A stretch of 64,000 bases of DNA, from positions 12,042-76,041 of the forward strand of contig NZ_CALGWU010000059.1 of assembly GCF_937936315.1 (NCBI RefSeq), written 5' to 3'. The position numbers and the translations under genes are program-made. The notes below the pieces were generated by a model. That model had not been told where the DNA came from. It did no database searches and saw only the letters and a program-made list of their open reading frames with translations. Positions 1-9,030 of this stretch are shown in pieces (within the stretch, counting starts at the first letter, position 1; every line of letters begins with the position of its first letter). Source of the DNA: an uncultured Capnocytophaga sp. (GTDB lineage Bacteria; Bacteroidota; Bacteroidia; Flavobacteriales; Flavobacteriaceae).

Positions 1-306
1 TTTATGCAAATCGAGCGTTTGTCCTTCTAAGATACTGTGGGTACCTGTTACCACAGGGCTTAACACTGTATTCATTGTTCCTAACACCAGAGTAGGGAAA
101 AATATCACACACAGCCCTATGGCAAAGGGACGGAGCAAGGGATACACATCCACAGGTTCGGCACGGGCTAAGGCTTGCCATATACGCATTGCCACATAGA
201 ACAGTGCCCCTAAGCCTGCCAAGCCTTTGGCTATGGCAGACATCTGAGCTGTTAGGGGCATCATCTCATCGTATAAAGTACGAAGTATTTGGTGTAGATT
301 TTCCAT
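1..306 (-). CDS. traJ: TraJ conjugative transposon membrane protein (partial, N-terminal part)
   Basis: This is the first 102 codons of an ORF that runs off the left edge of the window. It starts at an ATG whose complement lies at 304-306. The protein opens with MENLHQILRTLYDEMMPL, continues with a Gly/Ala-rich hydrophobic stretch (AKGLAGLGALFYVA) and a second hydrophobic stretch (FAIGLCVIFFPTLVLG). This matches the start of the polytopic TraJ mating-pore protein of Bacteroides conjugative transposons. TraJ is an inner-membrane part of the mating apparatus. The gene lies 11 bp downstream of traI in the same minus-strand operon, the usual traI-traJ order. The C-terminal two thirds is outside the window. 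Confidence 0.88.
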   Translation of the reverse strand, partial: MENLHQILRTLYDEMMPLTAQMSAIAKGLAGLGALFYVAMRIWQALARAEPVDVYPLLRPFAIGLCVIFFPTLVLGTMNTVLSPVVTGTHSILEGQTLDLHK

Positions 307-317
307 TTATCAGTCTT

Positions 318-947
318 TTACCAGTATTTGAGTTCTGTTCCATAGAGTGAGAGTACCTTTTGCGCATCGTTTTGCTTCTTAGCACGTAGATAGCTTACCG
401 AGATGTTTTTCTGGGTGTAGTAGCGTACTAAGTTATAGTACTCTTTCACTTCCTTGTGCACCTTGTCTATAATGTCCATACGCTCTTTGTCGTTCATAGA
501 GAGTGAGGAACTATTGACAATTTGTCGCAGGTCTTTGAGTAGTTTAGAACTTTCACCCAAGAGCTTGGAGTAGCCATTGGCAATAGCCGACAACTCTTGA
601 GAGGAGAAGTTAGGGTCTTGGCTCATCTTCTTGAAGTTGGTTACATACATCTTGGAGATGTCGCCTACCAGTAGCACCGTTTCCTGTACTTTGCGAGCAT
701 CTTTTACCAAGTTATTTACCTTTTTCAGAGCATCGTAATACTCCTTGCCTTGGTTGTAGAGCTTTTCCACCTCTCGGAAGTTGTTGAGCATATTCTTAGC
801 TGTTGAGGAGGTTTGCACTATCTGCTGGGTAGTGTTGATAATGCTCTGAGCAAAATTAGTTGGGTCAGTTACTACCCATTGTGCGCTTAGTTTGGGGCTT
901 GCCAGCATAGCTATAGCAAAAAGCCCCGTTAATAACATTTTTTTCAT
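318..947 (-). CDS. traI: TraI (DUF4141) periplasmic conjugation protein
   Basis: A 209-residue protein with an N-terminal signal peptide (MKKMLLTGLFAIAMLASP, probable cleavage after LSA). The mature part begins QWVVTDPTNFAQSIINTTQQ and is largely helical with coiled-coil character, as in the DUF4141/TraI family of Bacteroidetes conjugative elements. The family is thought to act in the periplasm as part of the mating pore, somewhat like VirB5. This role is by family, not proven. The gene sits between traG upstream (40-bp gap) and traJ downstream, the canonical order. Length is normal and nothing is missing. Confidence 0.9.
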   Translation of the reverse strand: MKKMLLTGLFAIAMLASPKLSAQWVVTDPTNFAQSIINTTQQIVQTSSTAKNMLNNFREVEKLYNQGKEYYDALKKVNNLVKDARKVQETVLLVGDISKMYVTNFKKMSQDPNFSSQELSAIANGYSKLLGESSKLLKDLRQIVNSSSLSMNDKERMDIIDKVHKEVKEYYNLVRYYTQKNISVSYLRAKKQNDAQKVLSLYGTELKYW

Positions 948-987
948 TGACTTTAATTATTATGATTTACGTATGATTATTAGTTTA

Positions 988-3477
988 TTACAGTCCATTA
1001 GCCATTTGTACGATGGCTTTTTCTAAATTGCCGTCTAACTTCTCGGAGAGTTCCATCACTTGGTGTTTTTCGCTCTCTTCAGTGGTGTAGGCAAAGTATT
1101 CTTCTCGGCTTACCTCTGTAGCATACACCGCAGAGTGTGTACCTCCTAAGCCTATCCACACTTCTTTGTATTTGCGACGAGAGTCGTTGGAGAGATTGAT
1201 AGATAGGATTTGCGACTTCTCTTTCTCGGTAAGTCCTAACATCGCTTGGATAGCATCGAACTTGTTCATATACTTGCGCTGGTCAAGCAATATCTTGCAA
1301 TCGGAGTTGTTGATGATAGATTCTTTCACGATAGGTGAATGGATAATATCATCTACCTCTTGGGTTACAATCACTGCCTCACCAAAGAACTTACGCACGG
1401 TTTTGAATAGGTACTTGATGTACTCCGCCATTCCTTCTTTGGCAATCGCTTTCCACGCTTCTTCGATGAGAATCATCTTGCGGATACCCTTCAGGCGCCT
1501 CATCTTGTTGATAAACACCTCCATAATGATGATAGTAACCACAGGAAAGAGTATGGGGTGGTCTTTAATCGCATCAATTTCAAAGACAATAAAGCGTTTG
1601 GAAAGCAGGTCTAATTCCTTATCGGAATTGAGCAGATAGTCGTATTCCCCTCCTTTGTAATAAGGCTCTAACACGTTGAGGAAGTTAGCCAAGTCAAAGT
1701 CCTTTTCTCTTACCTGCTTCTCTTGTAGTATGGCTCGGTAGTCATTCTTGATATACTCATAAAAGCCATTGAAAGAGGGTGTGTGCGAGGGATTGTCTTT
1801 TACCAATTGCAGGTAAAGGTTCACTGCATTGGAAAGGGCTACCTCTTCAGCACGTGTAGGAGGCTCATTGTCTCGCTTCCAAAGGGTGAGTATCAGTGTT
1901 TTGATACTCTCTCGCTTTTCAATGTCAAACACCCCATCATCGGTGTAGAAAGGGTTAAAGGCAATGGGATTGTCTTCAGTATAGGTAAAGTAAATCCCAT
2001 CCTTTCCTTTAGTCTTGTGGTGAATAAGCTCGCAGACTCCTTGATAGGAGTTCCCTGTATCTACTAAAACGATATGCGTTCCTTGTTCGTAATACTGCCT
2101 TACTAAGTGGTTCGTGAAGAAGGATTTGCCACTCCCCGAAGGTCCTAAGACGAACTTATTACGGTTGGTGATAATCCCTTTCTTCATAGGCTCATCGGAG
2201 ATATCCAAATGGATAGGCTTTCCTGTGAGCCTGTCGGCCATCTTAATCCCAAAAGGACTGGAAGAACTTTGATAGTTGGTCTCCTGAGTGAAAAAGCACA
2301 GAGCAGGCTCTATAAAAGTATAGAAAGTCTCTTCACTGGGGAAGTCGGCTGCATTGCCAGCTATACCTGCCCAATAGAGAGTTGCCGTATCAATGGTGTT
2401 ATGGCGAGGCTTACACTCCATTGACGCCAAAGCACTACCCACATCATTTTTAATGCTCCTAAGCTCTTGTGGGTTGTCCGACCACGCCATCACATTAAAG
2501 TGCGCTCTGATAGAGGAAAGTCCGTAAGAGTGTGCCTCATTGAGGTATTGCTCGATCCACTCTTTGTTGATTTGGTTGCTACGGCTGTATCTTGAAAGCG
2601 AGTGCATATTGCGTGCTGACTTCTCAAACTGTCTGAGATTCTCATCGGAATTGTCCAAGAATAGGTATTGGTTATAGATATGGTTACAACTCAGTAGCAA
2701 GCCCACAGGGGCTGCAAACGACAAACGGCAATCGCTCTTATCGGTAGAGAGTCGCTCGTAACGGCTATCGGCTTGTACCTTAGAAGGCAAGTCTTCTGCA
2801 TCTGATAAGGTATGCACACAGAGTCTTTGGTTACCAATGCGCATTTGCTCGGCAGAGAGGCATATATCTTGCAGGCTCTCTTTCTCATTAGTGGAAAGGC
2901 TCAGATACTGCTCAAAGAGTCCCTTTTTGTGGGGAGTGCCTATATAGTCCTCTGTTTTGAGCTGACGGAGCTTTATCAGGTTAGAGTCATTTAAAATACG
3001 CTCTAACTGCGCTACCGCTTCCAAGAATTGAGTGGCGTGTTCTCGGTTAGTGAGCTCCTTAGGCAAGAAGTTCCCTTTGCAAAGGGAGGAAAAGTTGCTT
3101 TGGGCTCTCATTCGGTTTTTAGTGGTTTGGGTGATAAATAGGTAGCATCTGTGATTTAAGAACGGGCGTTCGTTAAAATGCTTTTCGTACGAATGAGAGA
3201 GAAAACTCAAATTCTCGCCTTGCAGTTCAGGTTCGTATTGTTCCTTGATAAACCAGTCCTGTTTGTGGATAACGGTATACTGTGGCAATACTTTGATAGC
3301 CTTATGCCAAAGTGAGTGGAGTATCTCATAGTCCTCACCCGAAATGGTAAAGAGCTCTGGGAGCTGCACCTCGAAGCCGACGCTGATGTCGGCTTCTTTG
3401 GTGAGCAAGCAGTCTTGTTCTATGGCAAGAATAGGGAATTTACTCTCTAAGGTGTTGATTTTAGAACTATTTCTCAT
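988..3477 (-). CDS. traG: TraG conjugation ATPase (VirB4-like)
   Basis: An 829-residue ATPase that powers pilus or pore assembly at the inner membrane during conjugation. The N-terminal half is the TraG/VirB4 N domain. The Walker A motif GPSGSGKS is around residue 445, and a Walker B region (MILIEEAWKAIAKEG) is around residue 670, followed by VIVTQEVDDI. Length and motifs match TraG of CTnDOT-type elements. In this nomenclature TraG is the VirB4 homologue and MobC is the coupling protein. Its start overlaps the end of traF by 11 bp, which suggests translational coupling. Confidence 0.95.
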   Translation of the reverse strand: MRNSSKINTLESKFPILAIEQDCLLTKEADISVGFEVQLPELFTISGEDYEILHSLWHKAIKVLPQYTVIHKQDWFIKEQYEPELQGENLSFLSHSYEKHFNERPFLNHRCYLFITQTTKNRMRAQSNFSSLCKGNFLPKELTNREHATQFLEAVAQLERILNDSNLIKLRQLKTEDYIGTPHKKGLFEQYLSLSTNEKESLQDICLSAEQMRIGNQRLCVHTLSDAEDLPSKVQADSRYERLSTDKSDCRLSFAAPVGLLLSCNHIYNQYLFLDNSDENLRQFEKSARNMHSLSRYSRSNQINKEWIEQYLNEAHSYGLSSIRAHFNVMAWSDNPQELRSIKNDVGSALASMECKPRHNTIDTATLYWAGIAGNAADFPSEETFYTFIEPALCFFTQETNYQSSSSPFGIKMADRLTGKPIHLDISDEPMKKGIITNRNKFVLGPSGSGKSFFTNHLVRQYYEQGTHIVLVDTGNSYQGVCELIHHKTKGKDGIYFTYTEDNPIAFNPFYTDDGVFDIEKRESIKTLILTLWKRDNEPPTRAEEVALSNAVNLYLQLVKDNPSHTPSFNGFYEYIKNDYRAILQEKQVREKDFDLANFLNVLEPYYKGGEYDYLLNSDKELDLLSKRFIVFEIDAIKDHPILFPVVTIIIMEVFINKMRRLKGIRKMILIEEAWKAIAKEGMAEYIKYLFKTVRKFFGEAVIVTQEVDDIIHSPIVKESIINNSDCKILLDQRKYMNKFDAIQAMLGLTEKEKSQILSINLSNDSRRKYKEVWIGLGGTHSAVYATEVSREEYFAYTTEESEKHQVMELSEKLDGNLEKAIVQMANGL

Positions 3478-3817
3478 TGAGGGTTGTTTTAGGTTTAGGG
3501 TAACGAATAAATTTTCGTGGTGATCTTTGGTGACGTAGGTATTTGGGGTGGCGTTTGCGAGCTGCTTGTTTCATCAGGCCGTGTTCACCGTATTTTTGGT
3601 TTAGTGAAAAAGTCTGCCAAACTACAAGGCTGACCATACTAACGCCTACCCCCAAGCATACAAAAGAATTGACCCCTACCGTGTAGAGGATCATCACCAA
3701 GATAAGCACCGAGAGCAGTCCTCCTGCAAAGATGAAGAGGTACTGCGCTTTGAGTCCTTTGAACTCTACACTTCTGCCGATGCCTTTGTTGATAGAATAG
3801 CTGTTTTTTGTCTCCAT
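3467..3817 (-). CDS. traF: TraF (DUF4133) conjugation membrane protein
   Basis: A 116-residue protein with two hydrophobic segments, about residues 25-45 (YLFIFAGGLLSVLILVMILY) and 50-70. The motif INKGIGRSVEFKGLKAQY near the N-terminus is typical of the DUF4133/TraF family. The C-terminal tail is basic (RKRHPKYLRHQRSPRKFIR) and probably cytoplasmic. It is a small VirB3-like inner-membrane part of the mating apparatus by family. It lies 4 bp downstream of traE and overlaps traG by 11 bp. Confidence 0.9.
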   Translation of the reverse strand: METKNSYSINKGIGRSVEFKGLKAQYLFIFAGGLLSVLILVMILYTVGVNSFVCLGVGVSMVSLVVWQTFSLNQKYGEHGLMKQAARKRHPKYLRHQRSPRKFIRYPKPKTTLNEK

Positions 3818-3821
3818 AAGT

Positions 3822-4130
3822 TTATAAGAAGAACGAACGCAAGATAGTAGCAGCTACAATTAGGAAGATACAAGCCCCAAACCAACTGGCAGCCGTTTTG
3901 CTGGTATCGGGGTCGCCACTACTAAACTTGTTATATACCTTTACCCCACCGATGAGTCCCACCACAGCCCCTATGGCATAGATGAGCTTGGTAGCAGGGT
4001 CAAAATACGAGGTAACCATACGGGTAGCTTCGTTGATACCTCCTACACCATTGCCCTGAGCAATGGAAAATTGTGTAACTCCTATCATCGTGAGCAGAAG
4101 GAGCCGTTTTAGAATTGATTTTCGCTTCAT
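3822..4130 (-). CDS. traE: TraE (DUF4134) conjugation membrane protein
   Basis: A 102-residue protein with a signal peptide (MKRKSILKRLLLLTMIGVTQFSIAQG) and two transmembrane segments, IYAIGAVVGLIGGVKVY and ASWFGACIFLIVAATILRSFF. The sequence GVGGINEATRMVTSYFDP is the DUF4134/TraE signature. It is a VirB2-like small membrane protein of the mating pore by family. It is the first gene of the traE-J segment. It is now separated from traD, traB and traA by the opposite-strand TIR-NTPase gene, so it probably needs its own promoter, and a TACCTTTG box lies just upstream. Confidence 0.9.
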   Translation of the reverse strand: MKRKSILKRLLLLTMIGVTQFSIAQGNGVGGINEATRMVTSYFDPATKLIYAIGAVVGLIGGVKVYNKFSSGDPDTSKTAASWFGACIFLIVAATILRSFFL

Positions 4131-4158
4131 TGATAATCTGTTATTTTAAAATTCGGGG

Positions 4159-4166
4159 CAAAGGTA
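4159..4166 (-). promoter_or_regulatory. Candidate -7 box for traE operon
   Basis: TACCTTTG on the minus strand matches the Bacteroidetes -7 consensus TAnnTTTG and lies about 30 bp upstream of the traE start. No clear TTG -33 element is present at 19-21 nt, so the call rests on one box. Confidence 0.45.
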
Positions 4167-4217
4167 GGGGAATAGGAGATGAGGAGAATGAAAGTGGTAG
4201 GGTTTGGCTTAATATGG

Positions 4218-4246
4218 TTGTATATGGAAAAGTTTTTGTAATTTTG
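4218..4246 (+). promoter_or_regulatory. Candidate promoter of the TIR-NTPase gene
   Basis: A -33-like TTG at 4218-4220, an 18-nt spacer, then TAATTTTG (TAnnTTTG) at 4239-4246. The ATG chosen for the TIR-NTPase is at 4277, about 30 nt downstream. The spacing is one nucleotide short of the usual 19-21. It supports a start at 4277 rather than at an in-frame ATG at 4115, which would lie upstream of the promoter and inside traE. Confidence 0.5.
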
Positions 4247-4276
4247 CGGCGTGGAATTCTAATAATTAGAGACTTT

Positions 4277-6196
4277 ATGAAAATAACAATATTCTATTCG
4301 TGGCAGTCAACAATAGAAAGTAAATACAATCGCTATTTTATACTTGATTGTATTAAGAAAGCTGTGGAACAAATAAAGCAAAAATATAATTCAATAGAAG
4401 TTAAAATAACAGAAGCCCTTCGTGATGAGTCAGGACAAATATCTATTCCCGAAACAATAGCTGAGAAAATTGAAAATTGTCATATTTTTATAGCTGATAT
4501 GACAATAATTAACAACGATGGGGCTTCAGCTAAGACAAAATATACTCCTAATCCGAATGTACTCCTTGAGTATGGTCAAGCAATAGCTCATATTGGAAAA
4601 TCTCAAATTATAAGTGTGTTGAATAGTAAATTTGGTTCTCCTCATAATGATCCAGAATTGATACCTTTTGATATTAGATCTGATAGGTTTCCTATAGAAT
4701 ACTCAATTAATGAAGAAATTTATACTGATAAAGAAAAAAGAGAAAAAGAAAAAAATGAGTTAACAAAACACTTATCAGGTGCTTTAGATATAACTATATC
4801 AAAAATTATTAGAGAACAAAAAAATAAATATAGACCTTTTAAAACTTGGGAACAATGGAAAGATGAGATTAATATACAAAATGAGTTTATAGAGAATAAG
4901 AAGATAAAAGAAATTAGAGATACTATAATGAAGGAAATTGATAATCCTAATAAATCACCAATTAGGATTACAGGTCTTTCAGGAATTGGAAAAACACGAA
5001 TTTTATTTGAGATATTTAGAAAAATAGAAGGTGATGAAAAAACTATTCTACTCTCAAATAGAGTACTCTACTTAAACTATGATGATTTCTCAAATAATCA
5101 TCTTGAAATTATTAATACGATAAATAGAGAAAAGTCAGACGCTATTTTAATTATAGATAATTGTAATGCAGATGGTTATGAAAAATTTATTAGAAATTTA
5201 AAAGGGTTCAAACTATCCTTAATTTCTATTGATTCAAATCCTGAAGAGAATTATGAAGATAGCCAATATATTAAAATTGGGAACGAAGATTTATTGGACT
5301 CCATAGAAGATATTATAAAGGCTAAATCAGACAATTTAGAACAAAGTACAATAGAAATAATTAAACAAATTTCACAAGGAGTACCTCTTATAGCTATTCT
5401 ATTGTGTGAAAATATTGTAAATGGGAAACTAACGAAAGAACCAGATAACAAAGGATTATTAGATAAGATATTAGGTAAGAAGGGTGAAAAATGGAGGTAT
5501 ATTTTAGATTCTTGTTCTTTATTTAGGAAGGTTGGTTATGAAAATGAAAAGAAAGAACAATATAATTTTATTGTTACTAATGAAAATCTAACAATCTCTA
5601 ATAATAATCATATTGTGAGACTTAAGGAATCTGAGGAAGCCGTCAAATATTATATTAAAAGAGGAATTTTTGAAAAAAGAGGTCGTTATTTATCTATAAG
5701 ACCGTTCTTTTTGTCAGTTCTATTAGCAAGTAAATATTTGGAAAGTATCAGTTCAGAACATTTTCACAATATTATTAAAGATATACAAGATAAATTAGAA
5801 AAACCTCACAAAGAAGAACTTATGAACTATTTATCAGAACAAATTAGATATTTAGGATATAACACAGATATCAGAACAATCATTGATAATTTTGTAGGGT
5901 ATAAATCTTATTTTGATAGTATAGAAGTTTTAAATACTGAGTTGGGTTCACGCCTCTTCCGTTCATTTGTAGAAGTGAATCCAGTAGCGATATCTGATAA
6001 CTTTTATAGACAATTTAACAATGAAAAAACAGAAAAGCTATTAGAATTTAAAGAAGGAAGACGAAATATAATATGGGCATTAGAAAAACTATGCTTCAAT
6101 AAGGATACGTTCAGTAATAGTGCTAAGATATTATATAGATTTGCAGTTGCAGAGAATGAGTCGTGGGCTAATAATGCAACTGGACAATTTTTGTAA
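4277..6196 (+). CDS. TIR-like/P-loop NTPase (STAND-type defence protein), N-terminal part before premature stop
   Basis: I take 4277 as start because the TIR-like domain begins at once (MKITIFYSWQS) and a promoter lies just upstream. The product has 639 codons. Residues about 1-165 form a TIR-like alpha/beta domain: FYSWQS near the start, a DES.Q.SIPETIAEKI segment, IFIADMT, then NVLLEYGQA. A P-loop GLSGIGKT is at residues 233-240 and a Walker B-like ILIIDNC follows about 55 residues later, as in STAND-type NTPases. After that comes a helical region. Proteins of this architecture are often anti-phage NTPases in which the TIR-like domain is the effector; that role is inferred. Codon 640 is TAA (6194-6196), but the same frame stays open to 8077, so this is probably half of one 1266-codon gene. 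It is visibly more AT-rich than the flanking tra genes and on the opposite strand, which suggests later insertion. Confidence 0.75.
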   Translation: MKITIFYSWQSTIESKYNRYFILDCIKKAVEQIKQKYNSIEVKITEALRDESGQISIPETIAEKIENCHIFIADMTIINNDGASAKTKYTPNPNVLLEYGQAIAHIGKSQIISVLNSKFGSPHNDPELIPFDIRSDRFPIEYSINEEIYTDKEKREKEKNELTKHLSGALDITISKIIREQKNKYRPFKTWEQWKDEINIQNEFIENKKIKEIRDTIMKEIDNPNKSPIRITGLSGIGKTRILFEIFRKIEGDEKTILLSNRVLYLNYDDFSNNHLEIINTINREKSDAILIIDNCNADGYEKFIRNLKGFKLSLISIDSNPEENYEDSQYIKIGNEDLLDSIEDIIKAKSDNLEQSTIEIIKQISQGVPLIAILLCENIVNGKLTKEPDNKGLLDKILGKKGEKWRYILDSCSLFRKVGYENEKKEQYNFIVTNENLTISNNNHIVRLKESEEAVKYYIKRGIFEKRGRYLSIRPFFLSVLLASKYLESISSEHFHNIIKDIQDKLEKPHKEELMNYLSEQIRYLGYNTDIRTIIDNFVGYKSYFDSIEVLNTELGSRLFRSFVEVNPVAISDNFYRQFNNEKTEKLLEFKEGRRNIIWALEKLCFNKDTFSNSAKILYRFAVAENESWANNATGQFL

Positions 6197-6271
6197 TTAT
6201 TCCATATTTTCTTAGCTGGGACAGAAGTTTCTCTAAAGGAGAGATTAAAGATTATCAAATGGGGGTTAGGT

Positions 6272-8077
6272 ATGAAAGACGAAAAGTTCACCCAATTAGC
6301 TATTAAAGCAATGGCTTCTGGTTTAACAACTAACCATTTTGCAAGAATGAAAGGTGCAGAAAGGCAAGGAATAGATGAAATAAAAGATTATGTCCCTACA
6401 TATGATGAAATATCAGAATACTATAAGAGTATATTAGATGAACTTATCAATCTTATTAGAAGTGAAGGTATATATATAGATGAAGTAAGTAAAATTATTG
6501 CTGATTCCATTAGAGGTTTAACTAATATAGGCTTGATAGCTATAGTACTACCATATATAGATGAAGTTATTGCTATAAAAAATAGAATTTGGCAAGAAGG
6601 ATTAGATAGTATTAGAATGACCTTAGCTTTTGAAGGTAATAAAATATCAGAAGAACATAGAACACACTTACAAAAGATTATAGAAGAATTATCAGAGGAT
6701 TTTATAACTCGTTTTAGAAGTTATGATAAGTTCTATGATAAAGATTACTCTTTTGAAAACTTTGAAGAGAAAGAAAAGGAACGAATGTATTCTTTAGCTA
6801 AGATTTTTATAGAGTTTAAAGAAGTAGAACAAAGAGAACTACTGTTTAAACTTTACAAAAGAGAGCAAGGTATCTATGTAATATATCAATCATATTTTGG
6901 CAAATCAATAAGTGATTTTTTTAATGATAATATAGATAAAAGTGAAAAATTTATTAATATATCATTATCAATAGCAGAAGAATTAGGCGAAGAATTGTTT
7001 GATTATTCAATTCTATTAGGCTTTATTGAGCAATCAGAAAGAGAAATTAAGAAATATTTTTATCAAAAAGTAGGAGAAAAATCGTATTTAAATTATCTTC
7101 TGTTTATTTTTGTTGCTAATGATGAGAAAGGAGTTGAGCACTTTGATCAATTATTTAAATTAATAGATAATCACCCTCAATTGTTTAGTTATTTAGGGCA
7201 TTTAAAGTATAGGATGGCTTTACAAAAACTCAGTATACAAGAGATTGAATCTTTACAAAATAAGCTATTAAATTATGAGATACAGGGGTATATAATGATT
7301 TTTGAGCTATTAAGTTCTATTCGTACTCAAGATGCTGAAAAACAAATTGTCATAGATGGTTTTTTGAAAGAGTGTATATATAAAATAGGAGTACAATGGA
7401 ATAATAACATTGATAACTTTCAATACTTTAATCATATAAGAAATATTCTTAAAAACGAAGAAAAAGATGAGAAATTATGTTCATTTGTGGTAAACGATAT
7501 TATCAATTATATAAACTGGGATACTGCACTTAGTTTGGAACCATATAGAAGCATATTTGAAATTGCATTGAGTGATTATTTTGATAGCACTTGGGCTATT
7601 ATATCCTCTGCTATAATCAATGAGAATGATGGATATATGAAATTCTGGGGAATAAAGCAACTGTTGGGAGGATATGTTAGTAACATATATACAAAAAAAG
7701 ATATATTATTTAACAATGATAATGTTGAAAAAATTATAGACTGGTGTAATAAAAATCAACCTATTGCACCTACTCTTATTGCTGAATTAGTTCCTATATA
7801 TAATGAAGACCGAACTGAATGGAATCCTATTGCAAAAAGATTAATAGATGAATTTGGAAATATAAAAGAGGTTCTTGACAGATTAGGGGCTAATATGAAT
7901 AGCTTCTCGTGGTCAGGTTCTATTGTACCCTTACTTGAATCTAATAAAAAATTACTTGAAAGCATTGTGGACAATAGTAATCCTATAGTTTCAGAATGGG
8001 CACAGCAGAATATAAACGAGTTAAGCAAACGAATTATTCAGGAAAAAAAGAAAGATGAAGAGTATTTTATAACATAA
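6272..8077 (+). CDS. C-terminal helical half of the split TIR-NTPase
   Basis: A 601-residue open frame in the same frame as the TIR-NTPase upstream. The 25 codons between the TAA at 6194-6196 and the ATG at 6272 are open and read as normal protein (LFHIFLAGTEVSLKERLKII), continuing the upstream sequence without a break. The simplest reading is therefore a single gene with one nonsense codon rather than two genes. The product is almost entirely alpha-helical and repeat-like, fitting the sensor region of STAND proteins. No catalytic motif is seen. If made, it would start at 6272 or at another downstream ATG by reinitiation. It ends 5 bp before the convergent traD-like gene. Confidence 0.7.
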   Translation: MKDEKFTQLAIKAMASGLTTNHFARMKGAERQGIDEIKDYVPTYDEISEYYKSILDELINLIRSEGIYIDEVSKIIADSIRGLTNIGLIAIVLPYIDEVIAIKNRIWQEGLDSIRMTLAFEGNKISEEHRTHLQKIIEELSEDFITRFRSYDKFYDKDYSFENFEEKEKERMYSLAKIFIEFKEVEQRELLFKLYKREQGIYVIYQSYFGKSISDFFNDNIDKSEKFINISLSIAEELGEELFDYSILLGFIEQSEREIKKYFYQKVGEKSYLNYLLFIFVANDEKGVEHFDQLFKLIDNHPQLFSYLGHLKYRMALQKLSIQEIESLQNKLLNYEIQGYIMIFELLSSIRTQDAEKQIVIDGFLKECIYKIGVQWNNNIDNFQYFNHIRNILKNEEKDEKLCSFVVNDIINYINWDTALSLEPYRSIFEIALSDYFDSTWAIISSAIINENDGYMKFWGIKQLLGGYVSNIYTKKDILFNNDNVEKIIDWCNKNQPIAPTLIAELVPIYNEDRTEWNPIAKRLIDEFGNIKEVLDRLGANMNSFSWSGSIVPLLESNKKLLESIVDNSNPIVSEWAQQNINELSKRIIQEKKKDEEYFIT

Positions 8078-8081
8078 AATA

Positions 8082-8639
8082 TTACACAAACTCCCTAATA
8101 TCAAACTCCGTTTTACTCTCTACAGTTTTAGGCAACGCCTTCTCCAAGAGCGCACTCACTTTAAGAGTTGCTTGGGGTAAGGCTTTTTCTATGGCTTCTA
8201 ATAGGCTGGTACCCTCTACCTTTTGTAGTAGCTCTATGTTCTCGGTGGTAACTTCTTCTTTGTCCTCAGAGAGGAAAGTAGCTACCTTTTCCAAGTCCTC
8301 AAACGAAAGCCCTGTGGCAAAATCATTGTCCTCTGCCTCTGTGCGATAACTGCGTAAATCCTCTTCTTCATCTTCAAGGTTTATGGTAGGTTCCTCTTCC
8401 CATTCTGTCAGAATATCCTGTTGCTCTTTTTCTGTTAAGGGGATAGCTGTAGTGGCTACCTTTGTAGAAGGCACAAACCTGCTTTCCCCCATTACCGAAG
8501 TTGAGGAAGCCGACTTGGGTATAGAGGTCGTTTTAGGTTTAGTAGCTCTCTTTTTAGATAGTGTTATAGGCATTTTGTCCGATAGCAACAACAAAATGAC
8601 CACAATAAGCAGTAAAATGATAATCTTTTCCATTGTCAA
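8082..8639 (-). CDS. traD: TraD-like conjugal transfer protein
   Basis: A 185-residue protein with one N-terminal membrane segment (IIILLLIVVILLLLSDKMP), then a basic and Ser/Thr-rich linker, and an acidic C-terminal half (EWEEEPTINLEDEEEDL). Position and architecture match the TraD-like proteins encoded after traA and DUF3408 in Bacteroidetes conjugative transposons. Function is not known beyond the tra operon context. It overlaps the upstream DUF3408 gene by 4 bp. A second ATG two codons in (MEKII) is an equally good start. Confidence 0.6.
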   Translation of the reverse strand: MTMEKIIILLLIVVILLLLSDKMPITLSKKRATKPKTTSIPKSASSTSVMGESRFVPSTKVATTAIPLTEKEQQDILTEWEEEPTINLEDEEEDLRSYRTEAEDNDFATGLSFEDLEKVATFLSEDKEEVTTENIELLQKVEGTSLLEAIEKALPQATLKVSALLEKALPKTVESKTEFDIREFV

Positions 8640-9019
8640 AATATAGGTTTGTATTTCTGTTCAAAACTCTGTGTAATTTCCTCTTGGTACTGCTCAAAAT
8701 GCGCTTTAAGTACATTGTCTAAATAGTTATACAGACTGATCTTGTCTTCTCCTATCACCTGTACAATACGGGCTATTCGCTGGTGAAACTCAGGGCGTAT
8801 ATACACCGATTTTCCTTCTCTTGCTGAAGTCTCTCCCTGCTCAAAAAAATAACTTTCATACTCATAGAGTTCTGCCTTTTTCTTCTTGGTAGGAGCTGGT
8901 TTCTGGGGTGCTTTCTCTGTCTCTATTGGAGCCGTAGCAATGGCAGGGGCAGGCGTGGGTTGCTTGCCTGCCATTAGCTCCATTAGTTCGTTTTCGTCTA
9001 TAGGTTTTACTGTCTTCAT
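8636..9019 (-). CDS. traB: DUF3408 conjugal transfer protein
   Basis: A 127-residue protein. The N-terminal 55 residues are Pro/Ala/Lys-rich and probably disordered. The C-terminal domain (YESYFFEQGETSAREGKSVY, then RIARIVQVIGEDKISLYNYL, then DNVLKAHFEQYQEEI) is the DUF3408 domain, which looks like a ribbon-helix-helix or ParB-like small DNA-binding protein. It lies directly after the ParA-like traA, so a partitioning or relaxosome-associated role is plausible but inferred. The traB symbol follows position in CTnDOT-like operons and is uncertain. Confidence 0.75.
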   Translation of the reverse strand: MKTVKPIDENELMELMAGKQPTPAPAIATAPIETEKAPQKPAPTKKKKAELYEYESYFFEQGETSAREGKSVYIRPEFHQRIARIVQVIGEDKISLYNYLDNVLKAHFEQYQEEITQSFEQKYKPIF

Positions 9020-9030
9020 ATCTTTAAGGC

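Noticed and set aside
4115..4276. Longer start of the TIR-NTPase at 4115
   Set aside because: It would overlap traE, lie upstream of the only promoter-like sequence and add 54 residues unlike the domain; the TIR-like fold begins right at 4277.
4277..8077. Reassigned stop codon (TAA read as an amino acid) because three genes have TAA at plausible Gln positions
   Set aside because: TAA is used as a normal terminator by many genes in the window, and two of the three cases are copies of the same IS.
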